A stretch of DNA of 64,000 nt, from contig NZ_CP118270.1 of the NCBI RefSeq assembly GCF_028771845.1, positions 558,001 through 622,000 on the forward strand, given 5' to 3'. Shown one piece after another: positions 27,883 to 36,641 of this stretch (positions are counted from its first letter, which is position 1; each line of letters starts with the position of its first letter). The notes beneath the pieces are model-generated. The model was not told where the DNA came from. It saw only the letters and a program-made list of their open reading frames with translations, and ran no database searches. This stretch comes from Paenibacillus marchantiae. Its GTDB lineage: Bacteria; Bacillota; Bacilli; Paenibacillales; Paenibacillaceae. A program made the translations under genes and the position numbers.

Positions 27883-28899
27883 CTAGGCCGGCTGGTTTCC
27901 TGACTCTACCTGTACCGATCGTACAGACTCGCGCTCCACCAGATCAATGGTTAACGTATACGATGTATTCACAGCTTCGCCGTTCAGCATCTGGAAGAGC
28001 AAATGCCCTGCCAATGAACCTGCTTCATGCTTGGGCTGCCGCACCGTCGTAAGCGGAGGATGAACATATTCGGACAGTTGAATATCATCAAACCCGATTA
28101 TCGAAATGTCATTCGGTACCGAAATGCCGCTCTCTTCAAATGCTTTCAGTCCACCAATCGCCATTTCGTCATTCCCGTAAAATACAGCAGATGGAAGCTC
28201 GCCCTGCATAACCATCATCTTGGTTGCACTATATCCGCCCTCACGTACAAAATTACCGCTTAGACGCCATTTGGACTTCTCTTCAAGGCCCGCCTCCTGC
28301 ATTGCTCGCAAATATCCTTGATAACGCAGAGCATTATCATAAGAATTGGATGGCCCGCTGATATAGGCGATGGTCTTATGCCCCTTCTGAATGAGGTGAC
28401 GTGTAGCCAGGTAACCACCTTGCTCCCCGTCCACCAGCACGTTGACCAGATGGCTGCTCGACAGTTGCCGATCCATCACAATGATAGGGAAACGTTCGCC
28501 TGCAGATTCCACCAGGATATCATCATGGATGTTATGAGCCAGGATAATAGCACCATCCACTCTTTTCTCTCGCAAGAAACGAACCGCTGTGGAGTCGCGT
28601 CCTCCCATAGAGCTGCAAGCAATCAGATCATATCCGTTAGCCAGCGCTACGTCCTGTACGCTGCGAATCAATTCGGAGTAATACGGACCCGACAGATCTG
28701 TAAGAATCAACGCAATCGTGTTCGTCCGGCTCCGTTTCAAGTCCATGGCAAAGCCGTTTTTGCGATAATTCAGTTCCCGTGCTGCCGCCAGCACTTTTGC
28801 CTTGGTCTTGGCACTTACCTTGCTGTCCCCATTCAGTGCATAGGAAGCGGTCGAGAGCGCCACGCCTGCCAGCTTTGCCACATCCTTAATCGTTGCCAT
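27883..28899 (-). CDS. LacI-family transcriptional repressor
   Basis: Sugar-responsive repressor of 338 residues. The helix-turn-helix is MATIKDVAKLAGVALSTASY at residues 1-20, with the hinge helix ending in ELNYRKNGFAMDLK near 55. A periplasmic-binding-protein-like effector domain follows (IALILTDLSGPYYSELIRS through IIGFDDIQLSEYVHPPLTTV). ATG 28899 has GAAGGAGC about 10 bases upstream; the longer frame to 28971 adds a segment not found in the family. The phosphorylase gene follows 149 bases downstream on the same strand. Three copies of one palindrome flank both genes, which implies autoregulation and control of the phosphorylase. Confidence 0.93.
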   Translation of the reverse strand: MATIKDVAKLAGVALSTASYALNGDSKVSAKTKAKVLAAARELNYRKNGFAMDLKRSRTNTIALILTDLSGPYYSELIRSVQDVALANGYDLIACSSMGGRDSTAVRFLREKRVDGAIILAHNIHDDILVESAGERFPIIVMDRQLSSSHLVNVLVDGEQGGYLATRHLIQKGHKTIAYISGPSNSYDNALRYQGYLRAMQEAGLEEKSKWRLSGNFVREGGYSATKMMVMQGELPSAVFYGNDEMAIGGLKAFEESGISVPNDISIIGFDDIQLSEYVHPPLTTVRQPKHEAGSLAGHLLFQMLNGEAVNTSYTLTIDLVERESVRSVQVESGNQPA

Positions 28900-29013
28900 T
28901 CCACGTTCGCTCCTTCTAACTTTCTTGTTACCTATCATTTTATACTGTAAATGGTTGCAACAACCACTCATTCCTATGCATTATCCATTAGAAATGGCAT
29001 CAATTCTCATTTA

Positions 29014-29027
29014 TCGAAACGTTTCGA
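29014..29027. promoter_or_regulatory. LacI-type operator 2
   Basis: TCGAAACGTTTCGA, identical to the core of operator 1, 115 bases upstream of the LacI-gene ATG. Suggests autoregulation. Confidence 0.8.
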
Positions 29028-29188
29028 AGTGTTTTCAAAAAAAATTTCTCTTCACGTCTTTTAAGCATCACTGCTGAATCATATACCCTTTAATTGTACA
29101 TATAGCTTGGTCGATTGACAACATTTCAATATTGGACAAGAGGAAGAATTCATTATAAATCACAATGAACACGCCTGTAAACCATAGA

Positions 29189-29202
29189 TTGAAACGTTTC
29201 GA
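29189..29202. promoter_or_regulatory. LacI-type operator 3
   Basis: TTGAAACGTTTCGA, one base different from operators 1 and 2. Its centre is 175 bases from that of operator 2, compatible with repression looping. Confidence 0.7.
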
Positions 29203-29356
29203 CATTTTCATTATAGTCGGTGTTGATAGCGATTTCAACCTCTTTATCCATTTTTCACAGAAATATGTGAAGGGAATGATTCGCGGGGTCCCCATTACAC
29301 CTTTGTGGTATTATACTGCTTATTAGTCCAATCCTCTATAAGGAGTCCATTAAGTT

Positions 29357-30982
29357 ATGAGCAATCTGGATCTAAGCTTTCATAAATCATCCCTGAACAC
29401 CCCCGGCCGCTTGCAGCAAATCACAAACGTGCCTCCGGCAATGTTCAAGCTGTGTCATCTGGTGCAGCTCCATGATCGGGAAGCCTTCTCCCGTATCGAT
29501 GAGCTGTGGAGCAGCAAGCACGTTCTTTATGTCATCACCTCTGGTCAGGCAAGACTGATCAGTTCGAATGGTCAATTGATGGTAAATACCGGCTCTGCTA
29601 TCGTACGCCAAGCTGGAACCCTGCTTCAGCATGAAAGCAAGCGTGGTTCCCTTTCACCCGTTCAGGGTATTGCAATGGCCTTTGATTTTGCAGATAACGA
29701 ACAAAGGCTCTGGCCATTCGGACATCCTGTTCCCGTTACAAGCCGCCTTATTGCCGAGCTGATCTCCGAATTGGTTCAGTCCAGCTCGAAACGCGATGAG
29801 TCGGGACCATTCAAACCTCATATGCTGTTTTATCAGCTGCTGGATACGTTGCGAGATCACGCTGTGCGTTTGGCTCATGAAGATCATTCCTGGCTGGACA
29901 TCGTCCTCGCGCGTATCCATGAAAGAGTTACTCATTCTTTTACACGTGAGCAATTAGCGAGAGAGGTTAATGTGAGTCCAGAGCATTTTTCACGAGAATT
30001 CAAGAAGTACACCGGACTTACGTTTGTGGAGTATGTTACCCGGTTAAGAATTCGAATTGCCCAGGAACACCTGCTGTTTGCCAATCCCACATTGCAAGAG
30101 CTTGCGCAGTTGACGGGATACAGGGATACCTTTTATTTAAGTCGAAAATTTAAACAAACGGTAGGTTGTGCACCGACTCTCTATCGGAGAACGCCAAAAA
30201 AAATCGCAAGTCTTACATACAACTATACCGCTTCCTTGCTCGCACTGGGCCACATCCCGCATCTGGGTGCCGTTGCAGGATGGATGAAAAGTAGACTTAT
30301 TCAGTGTTATGAGCATGATCTGATTAATCATCCGGATCTAATCGCAGACGCTCATCCCGATGTCATCCTTGGTTATGCACCTCATTCCGGCATGGATGAA
30401 TTACGGCAGATTGCACCAACGATTTTGATGCCTTTTGAGGAACTTGACTGGCAGGAGCAATTCATCCATTTGGGACGTATCACGGGTCTGGAAGCCAAAG
30501 CACGTGCGCTGTTAGACCATTATGATACGCTTCAGCAAGAGGCCAATCGTACACTCGATCAGATCATAGGTGAACGGGGTTCAGCAGTATGCATTTTCAT
30601 GATTGGTGAGAGTGGAGCGTACATCTATGGTCACGGATGGGGCAGAGCTTCTCATATTTTGTATCAATCGCTGGGCTTCACCCCTCCTGCACGGATGAAG
30701 AAGGATGGACAACTACTCACAGGTTACATCCATGTTCCGCTAAATGAAATTCATTTGTACGCTGCAGATCATATTTTTATTGATTATGCCAGGGAATCTT
30801 CAGAGCAGGATGCTGTGGACAAGCTGTTTGCTCAAGAGTCCTGGAACACCTTGAGTGCGGTCCGGGAAGGGCGCCTGTACGAGATTGATGCGGATATGTT
30901 TTATGGATTCGACCCCATCTCGGTTATGGAGCAATTTCAGCACATCATGCACAAACTGACATCACATCTGTCCATGCATTAG
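29357..30982 (+). CDS. Btr-like regulator: AraC DNA-binding domain fused to an iron-siderophore binding domain
   Basis: A protein of 541 residues. The N-terminal arm (1-180) is cupin-like. The AraC domain is at about 185-285, with EQLAREVNVSPEHFSREFKK and LAQLTGYRDTFYLSRKFK. From about 290 to the end is a FecB/BtuF-type substrate-binding fold (LLALGHIPHLGAVAGW, HPDVILGYAPHSGMDELRQI, LYEIDADMFYGFDPISVMEQ). This layout and length match Btr of Bacillus subtilis, which senses ferri-bacillibactin inside the cell and activates its importer genes. The next gene encodes a siderophore-binding lipoprotein with a Fur box, so the likely target is adjacent. AAGGAG lies 11 bases before ATG 29357. Confidence 0.92.
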   Translation: MSNLDLSFHKSSLNTPGRLQQITNVPPAMFKLCHLVQLHDREAFSRIDELWSSKHVLYVITSGQARLISSNGQLMVNTGSAIVRQAGTLLQHESKRGSLSPVQGIAMAFDFADNEQRLWPFGHPVPVTSRLIAELISELVQSSSKRDESGPFKPHMLFYQLLDTLRDHAVRLAHEDHSWLDIVLARIHERVTHSFTREQLAREVNVSPEHFSREFKKYTGLTFVEYVTRLRIRIAQEHLLFANPTLQELAQLTGYRDTFYLSRKFKQTVGCAPTLYRRTPKKIASLTYNYTASLLALGHIPHLGAVAGWMKSRLIQCYEHDLINHPDLIADAHPDVILGYAPHSGMDELRQIAPTILMPFEELDWQEQFIHLGRITGLEAKARALLDHYDTLQQEANRTLDQIIGERGSAVCIFMIGESGAYIYGHGWGRASHILYQSLGFTPPARMKKDGQLLTGYIHVPLNEIHLYAADHIFIDYARESSEQDAVDKLFAQESWNTLSAVREGRLYEIDADMFYGFDPISVMEQFQHIMHKLTSHLSMH

Positions 30983-31033
30983 TCATCATAGATGTCCATG
31001 TACAAATGTTACGTCATCCTCTATGTTAGTAAT

Positions 31034-31052
31034 GAGAATAATAATCATTATT
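31034..31052. promoter_or_regulatory. Fur box upstream of the siderophore-binding protein gene
   Basis: GAGAATAATAATCATTATT matches the 19-base Fur consensus GATAATGATTATCATTATC at 15 positions. It lies 28-46 bases before the start codon. Confidence 0.8.
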
Positions 31053-31079
31053 GATTATATACACAGGGGGAACAATTAT

Positions 31080-32087
31080 ATGTTTGCTGCAAAAAAACGC
31101 TTTTCCGGCTTGCTGCTCATGCTCGCCATCATCATGATTCTGGCTGCCTGTAACAGCGGTACGGGTTCCGGCACAACGGAACCAACAGCGGCGGGTTCAG
31201 AATCGACTACAAGTTCGACCGAAACTAATACCGATTCTTCGGGTGCTACGCGGATCTACAAGTCATTAAGTGGAGATGTGGAAATACCGGCTGAACCGAA
31301 ACGGATTGTTACGGATATGTACGTAAGTGATCTGCTCGCACTTGGTGTAAAGCCCGTTGGCTCTATTAAATATTATCTGGAAAATCCATTCTACGCCGAT
31401 CAAGTGGAGGGCATAGAGAATATTGGCGACCGGGGTGCCGTATCCTTGGAGAAGGTCGTCGCGTTGGACCCGGATCTGATCATTACCTACTCTGATAAAG
31501 CTGAAGAAATTGAGAGTTATCAAAAAATCGCACCTACCGTGGTCATTCCCTACGGCACGTTTACCAATGTAGAGGATGAAATTCGAGGCTTCGGAGAACT
31601 CATGAACAAATCCGAAGAAGCGGAAGCCTGGCTGAAAACGTACGACGAACGTATTGAAGCCGCTCGCGCCAAAGTAAAAGCAGTCATTAAACCGGAGGAA
31701 ACCTTCTCCATCCTCGAAGTATCAGACAAGAGCTATTATGGCTATGGAGACAACTTTGGTCGCGGTGGACAAGCCGTTTATCGCGCTTTGGAACTTACAC
31801 CACTCGAAATCACCAAGAAAGAACTGATGGGTGATACCCAGTGGAAAGAGATATCGCGTGAAGTCGTTGGTGATTATGCAGGAGACCATATCTTCCTGAC
31901 CGTAGGGGAAAACAATAAAAATTACCAAGGTGATTCCATCTGGCAATCGCTCCCGGCTGTGAAGAACAATCAGGTGTACGAATTACAGGAAGATCGCTAC
32001 TGGTACTTCGATCCGATTGCAATTCAGAGTCAGGCTGAAGAATTCGCTGATATGATCGTAGAACGTGCACAGCAAAATCGTAAATAA
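31080..32087 (+). CDS. Iron-siderophore binding lipoprotein (FecB/FhuD family)
   Basis: Membrane-anchored substrate-binding protein of 335 residues for a ferric-siderophore ABC importer. The signal peptide ends in lipobox LAAC near residue 23, followed by a Thr/Ser/Gly-rich linker. The family-8 binding fold shows PAEPKRIVTDMYVSDLLALG, VALDPDLIITYSDKAEEI and a terminal DPIAIQSQAEEFADMIVE. ATG 31080 follows AGGGGGA; the in-frame codons back to 31023 run through the Fur box. It is regulated by Fur and probably by the Btr-like protein encoded just upstream. The matching FecCD permease genes are not in this window. Confidence 0.93.
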   Translation: MFAAKKRFSGLLLMLAIIMILAACNSGTGSGTTEPTAAGSESTTSSTETNTDSSGATRIYKSLSGDVEIPAEPKRIVTDMYVSDLLALGVKPVGSIKYYLENPFYADQVEGIENIGDRGAVSLEKVVALDPDLIITYSDKAEEIESYQKIAPTVVIPYGTFTNVEDEIRGFGELMNKSEEAEAWLKTYDERIEAARAKVKAVIKPEETFSILEVSDKSYYGYGDNFGRGGQAVYRALELTPLEITKKELMGDTQWKEISREVVGDYAGDHIFLTVGENNKNYQGDSIWQSLPAVKNNQVYELQEDRYWYFDPIAIQSQAEEFADMIVERAQQNRK

Positions 32088-32187
32088 GAGGATGGATTCA
32101 ATAATCATTTCATAGGAAGAAACGTAATGTCCGGACAGGCCGATCAGCCTGCCTGGGCTTTTGCGTTAGAGAGAGGAGTGACTACAT

Positions 32188-33900
32188 ATGCTTCGCCGTT
32201 TTATGGCTTATTATCGTCCTTATCGGGGACTCTTTATATTGGACTTCTCCTGTGCGATTCTGGCTGCACTGCTGGAACTTGCGTTTCCCTTGGCTGTAAA
32301 CAAAGTTGTCGATCAGCTGCTTCCCGCAGGCAACTGGTCCATGATCTTATCAGCCTGTGCCGGATTACTGGGCATCTATCTGCTCAGTTCCTTTTTCCAT
32401 TATGCAGTCACCTACTGGGGACATAAGCTGGGTATTAACATCGAATCCGATATGCGGCGGGAACTGTTCCAACGTGTGCAGAAACAATCCTTCCGCTTTT
32501 TCGATAACAACAAGACGGGGCACCTCGTCTCTCGCATGACCAATGACCTGATGGATATAGGTGAGATTGCGCATCATGGACCCGAGGATCTGTTCATTGC
32601 CCTGATGACGTTGGCTGGAGCCTTCGGCATTATGCTGGGTATCAACTGGCAACTGGCTGTAATGACCTTCATCATCGTACCACTGATGATCTTCCTTTCC
32701 CTCTATTTCAGCCGCAAAATGTCAAAAGCGTTCAAGCGTATGTTTGCGGATATTGCAGATTATAACGCACGCGTAGAGAACAATGTGAGCGGAATTCGTG
32801 TAGTACAGGCTTTTGCCAATGAAAAGCATGAAGTGAAACGTTTTGTCGAAAATAATGAACGCTTCCGTCTTACCAAACTGATCACCTACCGGATTATGGC
32901 GTGGAATTCCTCGCTCAGTTTCATTCTGATGAAATTTGTCTCGCTGTTTGTACTGGTGTGCGGTACGTGGTTTGTCATTCAGGGCAGCATGACCTACGGA
33001 GAATTTATTGCCTTTGTCATGTTATCCAATGTGTTTCTTGGACCGATTCAGCAGATCAATTCCGTCATCGAAACGTATCCCAAAGGCATCGCTGGATTCA
33101 GACGTTACCTGGAGCTGCTGGAAGCCGAGCCCGATGTGGATGATACACCACAAGCCAAATCCATCCCACATGTGAAAGGCGACATCGCCTTCCATGACGT
33201 TTCATTTGCTTATGGGGAACACAAACCAACCTTGGATCAGGTGAATCTGGAGATTAAGGCAGGACAAACGGTAGCGCTGGTTGGACCTTCGGGTGCAGGC
33301 AAATCTACGCTGTGCAGTCTTATTCCACGCTTTTACGATGTGGATGCGGGGCACATCTCTATTGATGGGATTCCGGTAAGAGATATGACACTGGAGTCGC
33401 TGCGCTCCCATATCGGAATTGTGCAGCAGGATATTTTCCTGTTTGATGGGTCGATCCGTGAAAATATTGCCTACGGCAAACTGGATGCACCTGATGAAGA
33501 AATCTGGCAAGCCATTCGCCGGGCCCAACTGGAAGAGCTGGTACAATCTCAACCGGAAGGACTCGATACTCTAATTGGTGAGCGGGGCGTCAAATTGTCT
33601 GGAGGACAGAAGCAACGTCTATCCATTGCTCGCATGATTTTGAAAAATCCGCCGATCCTCATTCTGGATGAAGCGACCTCCGCACTGGATACCGAGACGG
33701 AAGCCGCCATTCAGTTGGCTTTATCCGAGCTGGCACAAGGACGTACAACGCTAATCATCGCCCATCGACTGGCAACGATTAGACACGCGGATCGCATTGT
33801 GGTTGTGGAGAACGGTGGCGTAGCCGAACAAGGCAGCCATGATGAACTTCTGGCGCGTCAGGGCTCGTATAGCCGATTACATCAAGCCCAGTTTGGGTAG
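32188..33900 (+). CDS. ABC exporter-type half transporter (membrane and ATPase domains in one chain)
   Basis: A 570-residue protein with six helices in the first 300 residues (FALINE-type exporter fold, with SFRFFDNNKTGHLVSRMTND). The ATPase domain has Walker A GPSGAGKST, Q-loop GIVQQDIFLFD, signature KLSGGQKQR, Walker B ILILDEATSALD and H-loop IIAHRL. It would work as a dimer. RBS AGAGGAG precedes ATG 32188. It lies 100 bases after the siderophore-binding protein gene in the same direction, so it may be transcribed with it. Some exporter-fold ABC proteins (IrtAB type) import iron-siderophores and others export siderophores; which applies here is not decidable from sequence. Confidence 0.92.
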   Translation: MLRRFMAYYRPYRGLFILDFSCAILAALLELAFPLAVNKVVDQLLPAGNWSMILSACAGLLGIYLLSSFFHYAVTYWGHKLGINIESDMRRELFQRVQKQSFRFFDNNKTGHLVSRMTNDLMDIGEIAHHGPEDLFIALMTLAGAFGIMLGINWQLAVMTFIIVPLMIFLSLYFSRKMSKAFKRMFADIADYNARVENNVSGIRVVQAFANEKHEVKRFVENNERFRLTKLITYRIMAWNSSLSFILMKFVSLFVLVCGTWFVIQGSMTYGEFIAFVMLSNVFLGPIQQINSVIETYPKGIAGFRRYLELLEAEPDVDDTPQAKSIPHVKGDIAFHDVSFAYGEHKPTLDQVNLEIKAGQTVALVGPSGAGKSTLCSLIPRFYDVDAGHISIDGIPVRDMTLESLRSHIGIVQQDIFLFDGSIRENIAYGKLDAPDEEIWQAIRRAQLEELVQSQPEGLDTLIGERGVKLSGGQKQRLSIARMILKNPPILILDEATSALDTETEAAIQLALSELAQGRTTLIIAHRLATIRHADRIVVVENGGVAEQGSHDELLARQGSYSRLHQAQFG

Positions 33901-33998
33901 GTGCGGAAGTAACGTCTCTTGGTTTCGTTAAACCACAGACCTGTGGAAATTGGCGCCAATAACACGCGCTCAGTTCGTTAAACAGTACTAACGCTAAA

Positions 33999-34046
33999 AA
34001 GGGATGTCCCCGTCATGTTCAATGACTTATGGGACATCCCTTTCTT
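33999..34046. terminator. Bidirectional terminator between the ABC and methyltransferase genes
   Basis: AAGGGATGTCCC and GGGACATCCCTTT are perfect arms with a 20-base loop. T-rich tails occur on both strands between convergent genes. Confidence 0.9.
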
Positions 34047-34088
34047 ATTCAGATCCTAATCTGTGATAATCACAGCAGGAATAGGATT

Positions 34089-35003
34089 TTATTTTTTGAC
34101 CGCATGGATGAAATGGTTTGTTTCGAAGGCAGATAAGTCATCTGTACGATTGCTGAAATATCGATCCTGTATGTCTTCTGGCGATAGATGCTCATATATA
34201 AGAAGTCCCACATCCGCCAATAACCGCTCCATCTCCTCGTAAGTGAAGTAGGATTGCATCGGCTCGCCCCCCACTGCAGCCATCTTAACCATATTTTCAA
34301 CCCGGTTAAACCTTCCTTTTTCCTCAAAGAGATGCTCATCTGCATAATCCAACACAATGGAGCTCCCTGTTGGAAGATCCGAAAATATATGCCGCAGCAA
34401 GTTAGACAGATCTTCTTTGGTCAAATAATACGAAACGCCTAACAGAGTAACCAATGTCTTTTGCTTCTTCAAGCCTTCATCAGTCAAACGTTCATACGAA
34501 GGTTCATGAGTAAAATCCATTGGCACCATATGAAGATTGTCCGGCATGATCAACTTGGCCTGGTTCAGACGCTCCCGCTTGAATTGCTGTGTAGTTGGAT
34601 AATCCACTTCAAATAGTTCTAGAGTGTCCTCCAGTTCCGGATGCCTCAAAGCAAACGTATCCATCCCTGCGCCAAGAATGACAACCTGCTTCAATCCCAG
34701 CGTGATTTCATGCAGCATTACATGCTCACAATAAGCAGCCCGAGCCAGTGTTATTGGAGATAACTGTACCTGAGTAATCCATTTTAAAATCGTATCCGGG
34801 TCGTCCTTGATCAGGTGAGCCATGTCCGGGTTGAAAAAATGGATACCTTGAATCATATTCTCGCGAATACCCGCAAACTCTTGCGGAGTAATAAGCTCTT
34901 TAGCTATATAATCATCGAAAATAAGAGGTGTATCGTACTGGCAGTGGTAGGCTCGGCCAAAAGCCGAAATCAAGGATGTGATGCTGGACTCATTTTGCTT
35001 CAT
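34089..35003 (-). CDS. SAM-dependent methyltransferase, leucine carboxyl methyltransferase-like family
   Basis: A 304-residue class I methyltransferase of the LCM/PPM1-like group (TIGR00027 type). The SAM motif is KQVVILGAGMDTFALRHP, followed by the acidic end of strand 2 in ELFEVDYPTTQQFKRERL, and further VTLLGVSYYLTKED and GSSIVLDYADE. In this family the substrate is often a small acid or polyketide and is not known here. ATG 35003 has GGGAGGATG before it. A terminator-like hairpin separates it from the MFS gene upstream. Confidence 0.88.
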   Translation of the reverse strand: MKQNESSITSLISAFGRAYHCQYDTPLIFDDYIAKELITPQEFAGIRENMIQGIHFFNPDMAHLIKDDPDTILKWITQVQLSPITLARAAYCEHVMLHEITLGLKQVVILGAGMDTFALRHPELEDTLELFEVDYPTTQQFKRERLNQAKLIMPDNLHMVPMDFTHEPSYERLTDEGLKKQKTLVTLLGVSYYLTKEDLSNLLRHIFSDLPTGSSIVLDYADEHLFEEKGRFNRVENMVKMAAVGGEPMQSYFTYEEMERLLADVGLLIYEHLSPEDIQDRYFSNRTDDLSAFETNHFIHAVKK

Positions 35004-35020
35004 ATTTCATCCTCCCGTAC

Positions 35021-35054
35021 AAACAAAAATAAGATTCCCCCCTGGCCAGGAGAA
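35021..35054 (-). terminator. Probable terminator between the MFS and methyltransferase genes
   Basis: On the minus strand AAGgTTCtCCTGG and CCAGGgGGgAAtCTT form an imperfect stem, followed by ATTTTTGTTTG. It ends very near the methyltransferase ribosome site. Confidence 0.5.
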
Positions 35055-35214
35055 CCTTAGTATATACGGAATGTTTTTATATGTAAATTATAGCATAAAA
35101 AGATTTTTTTGTCAATCTACATCTACGGGATGATCCGACAGATTAAAACGGCTTTCTTTGCCCCTCCACTCCAATCTGTCCTCTTCCTCCCTCATAGCAC
35201 TCAATCAGAAAAAG

Positions 35215-36441
35215 CTAAGCGTCCAATCCGTACTCCTTCACTTCACGGTTGCGGTTCAGCACCGCATGCAGTACAAAACCAAGCACCGCAATAACCGCCG
35301 TGCCAGTCGCCAGCCACGCTACAGGAATCAGTCCCTGTTTGTCGTACATGACCCCCATTGCATACGGCCCGATAACCCGTCCAACCGCACCGATACCACC
35401 GGAGATCCCGATGTAGAAAGGTGCCGCTCTTCCGGCATGCTCTGAGATGAATGCCGGCGTAGCAGGTGAGATCAGCATTTCCCCAAAGGTAGCCAGTACC
35501 ATTGCAAGCACCATACCCGGATAGCTATACATGGTGATCATGACGATGTAGGCCATGCCATAGAACACCGCACTTGCAGTCATCTGAGCAGTCGATGTAC
35601 GGGCCATCGTACGCTTGACCCAATTGGTGAAGGGTTGTCCCACAAAGATCAGCACCCCGTTCAGGGTCCAGAGCAGACCGTACATTCTTTTCTCCATACC
35701 CTCGGAAATAATATACGGAGACACACCCGTATTCCAGATAGAATTACCGAATAGCAGGAACAGCACGCCCAGGCTCATGAACAGATATAACCTGGTGTTG
35801 CCCAGTAGCGCCCAGACGCCCGGCCCATCGGGAACCGTTTTGCGTTTGGTCAGATGTACTTCGCCCTGATCCGGTTCTGCCCGCGACAGATAATACCAGA
35901 AGAAAATCGCAAACCCGGCGGAGGTCACCCCGTTCAGTACAAAGCTGAGGTGATAGGAAAAGTCAGCCAGAAAACCACTGAGCGCTGTACCAATTGCCAC
36001 ACCGATATTGTTGGCGACATAGATCACATTGAACAATTCCCCACGTCGCTCCGCAAACCGGAAGCCAATAAAGGCTTGAATCGCTGGCAGCGACAATGAA
36101 CTGAACAGGCCGATCCAGCCCATGGCACATATAAACACAACCCAATACGCACTAATCCACGGCAGAGCAAACAGCCCTACCGCATTTAACGCCAGCGATC
36201 CGATGATTAGCTTCTTGACGCCCACCCGGTGGTACAATGCACCGCCGAGCAGTTGCCCGAAGATGCCGCCCAGCGACTGGATCAGAATAACAAACCCCGC
36301 GTTCGCCATCGTGCGTCCAAGCTCGTCAAATACATACATCGTGGTCAGCGGCCACATCAAGGCACTGCCTGTCGCATTGACCAAACTTGCCAGCAAAAAT
36401 ATTTTCACTTCTTTTGGATACGTATCCAGCCATCTCATCAT
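35215..36441 (-). CDS. MFS transporter (DHA1-like efflux type)
   Basis: Twelve-helix major facilitator of 408 residues. Loop 2-3 carries GQLLGGALYHRVGVKKLIIG, close to the G-x-L-a-D-r-x-G-r-k motif A. The FISEHAGRAAPFYIG stretch is seen in MdtH/YitG-like permeases. ATG 36441 (with a second ATG at 36438) follows AAGGAG by 10 bases; the longer frame to 36483 is not supported. Substrate unknown, possibly drug-like. Its neighbours give no clear hint. Confidence 0.87.
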   Translation of the reverse strand: MMRWLDTYPKEVKIFLLASLVNATGSALMWPLTTMYVFDELGRTMANAGFVILIQSLGGIFGQLLGGALYHRVGVKKLIIGSLALNAVGLFALPWISAYWVVFICAMGWIGLFSSLSLPAIQAFIGFRFAERRGELFNVIYVANNIGVAIGTALSGFLADFSYHLSFVLNGVTSAGFAIFFWYYLSRAEPDQGEVHLTKRKTVPDGPGVWALLGNTRLYLFMSLGVLFLLFGNSIWNTGVSPYIISEGMEKRMYGLLWTLNGVLIFVGQPFTNWVKRTMARTSTAQMTASAVFYGMAYIVMITMYSYPGMVLAMVLATFGEMLISPATPAFISEHAGRAAPFYIGISGGIGAVGRVIGPYAMGVMYDKQGLIPVAWLATGTAVIAVLGFVLHAVLNRNREVKEYGLDA

Positions 36442-36641
36442 CTTGTTTATTCTCCTTAGTGCCTTCAAAAAGCATATTGCCATAAAAAATAGACCCTTGC
36501 CCTGACGGCATAATTAGCCAGAGCGAAGGCCACTTGAATTTAGAATTTAGAAATTTGAATTCCGAATCTTGCTCTTTATCATTCTGCTTACGATCTATCC
36601 ATTGTTCATCTTACCTGAAAAGATCCGATCTGCAAGCACAT

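Larger units (their letters stand above)
28900..29356. other. Divergent regulatory region between the LacI and Btr-like genes
   Basis: About 455 AT-rich bases without a gene. It contains two LacI-type operators (29014-29027 and 29189-29202). A plausible -10 hexamer TATACT lies about 45 bases before the Btr-like start. Confidence 0.65.

Noticed and set aside
31023..31079. N-terminal extension of the siderophore lipoprotein
   Set aside because: It would cover the Fur box and spoil the signal peptide; ATG 31080 has a good ribosome site.
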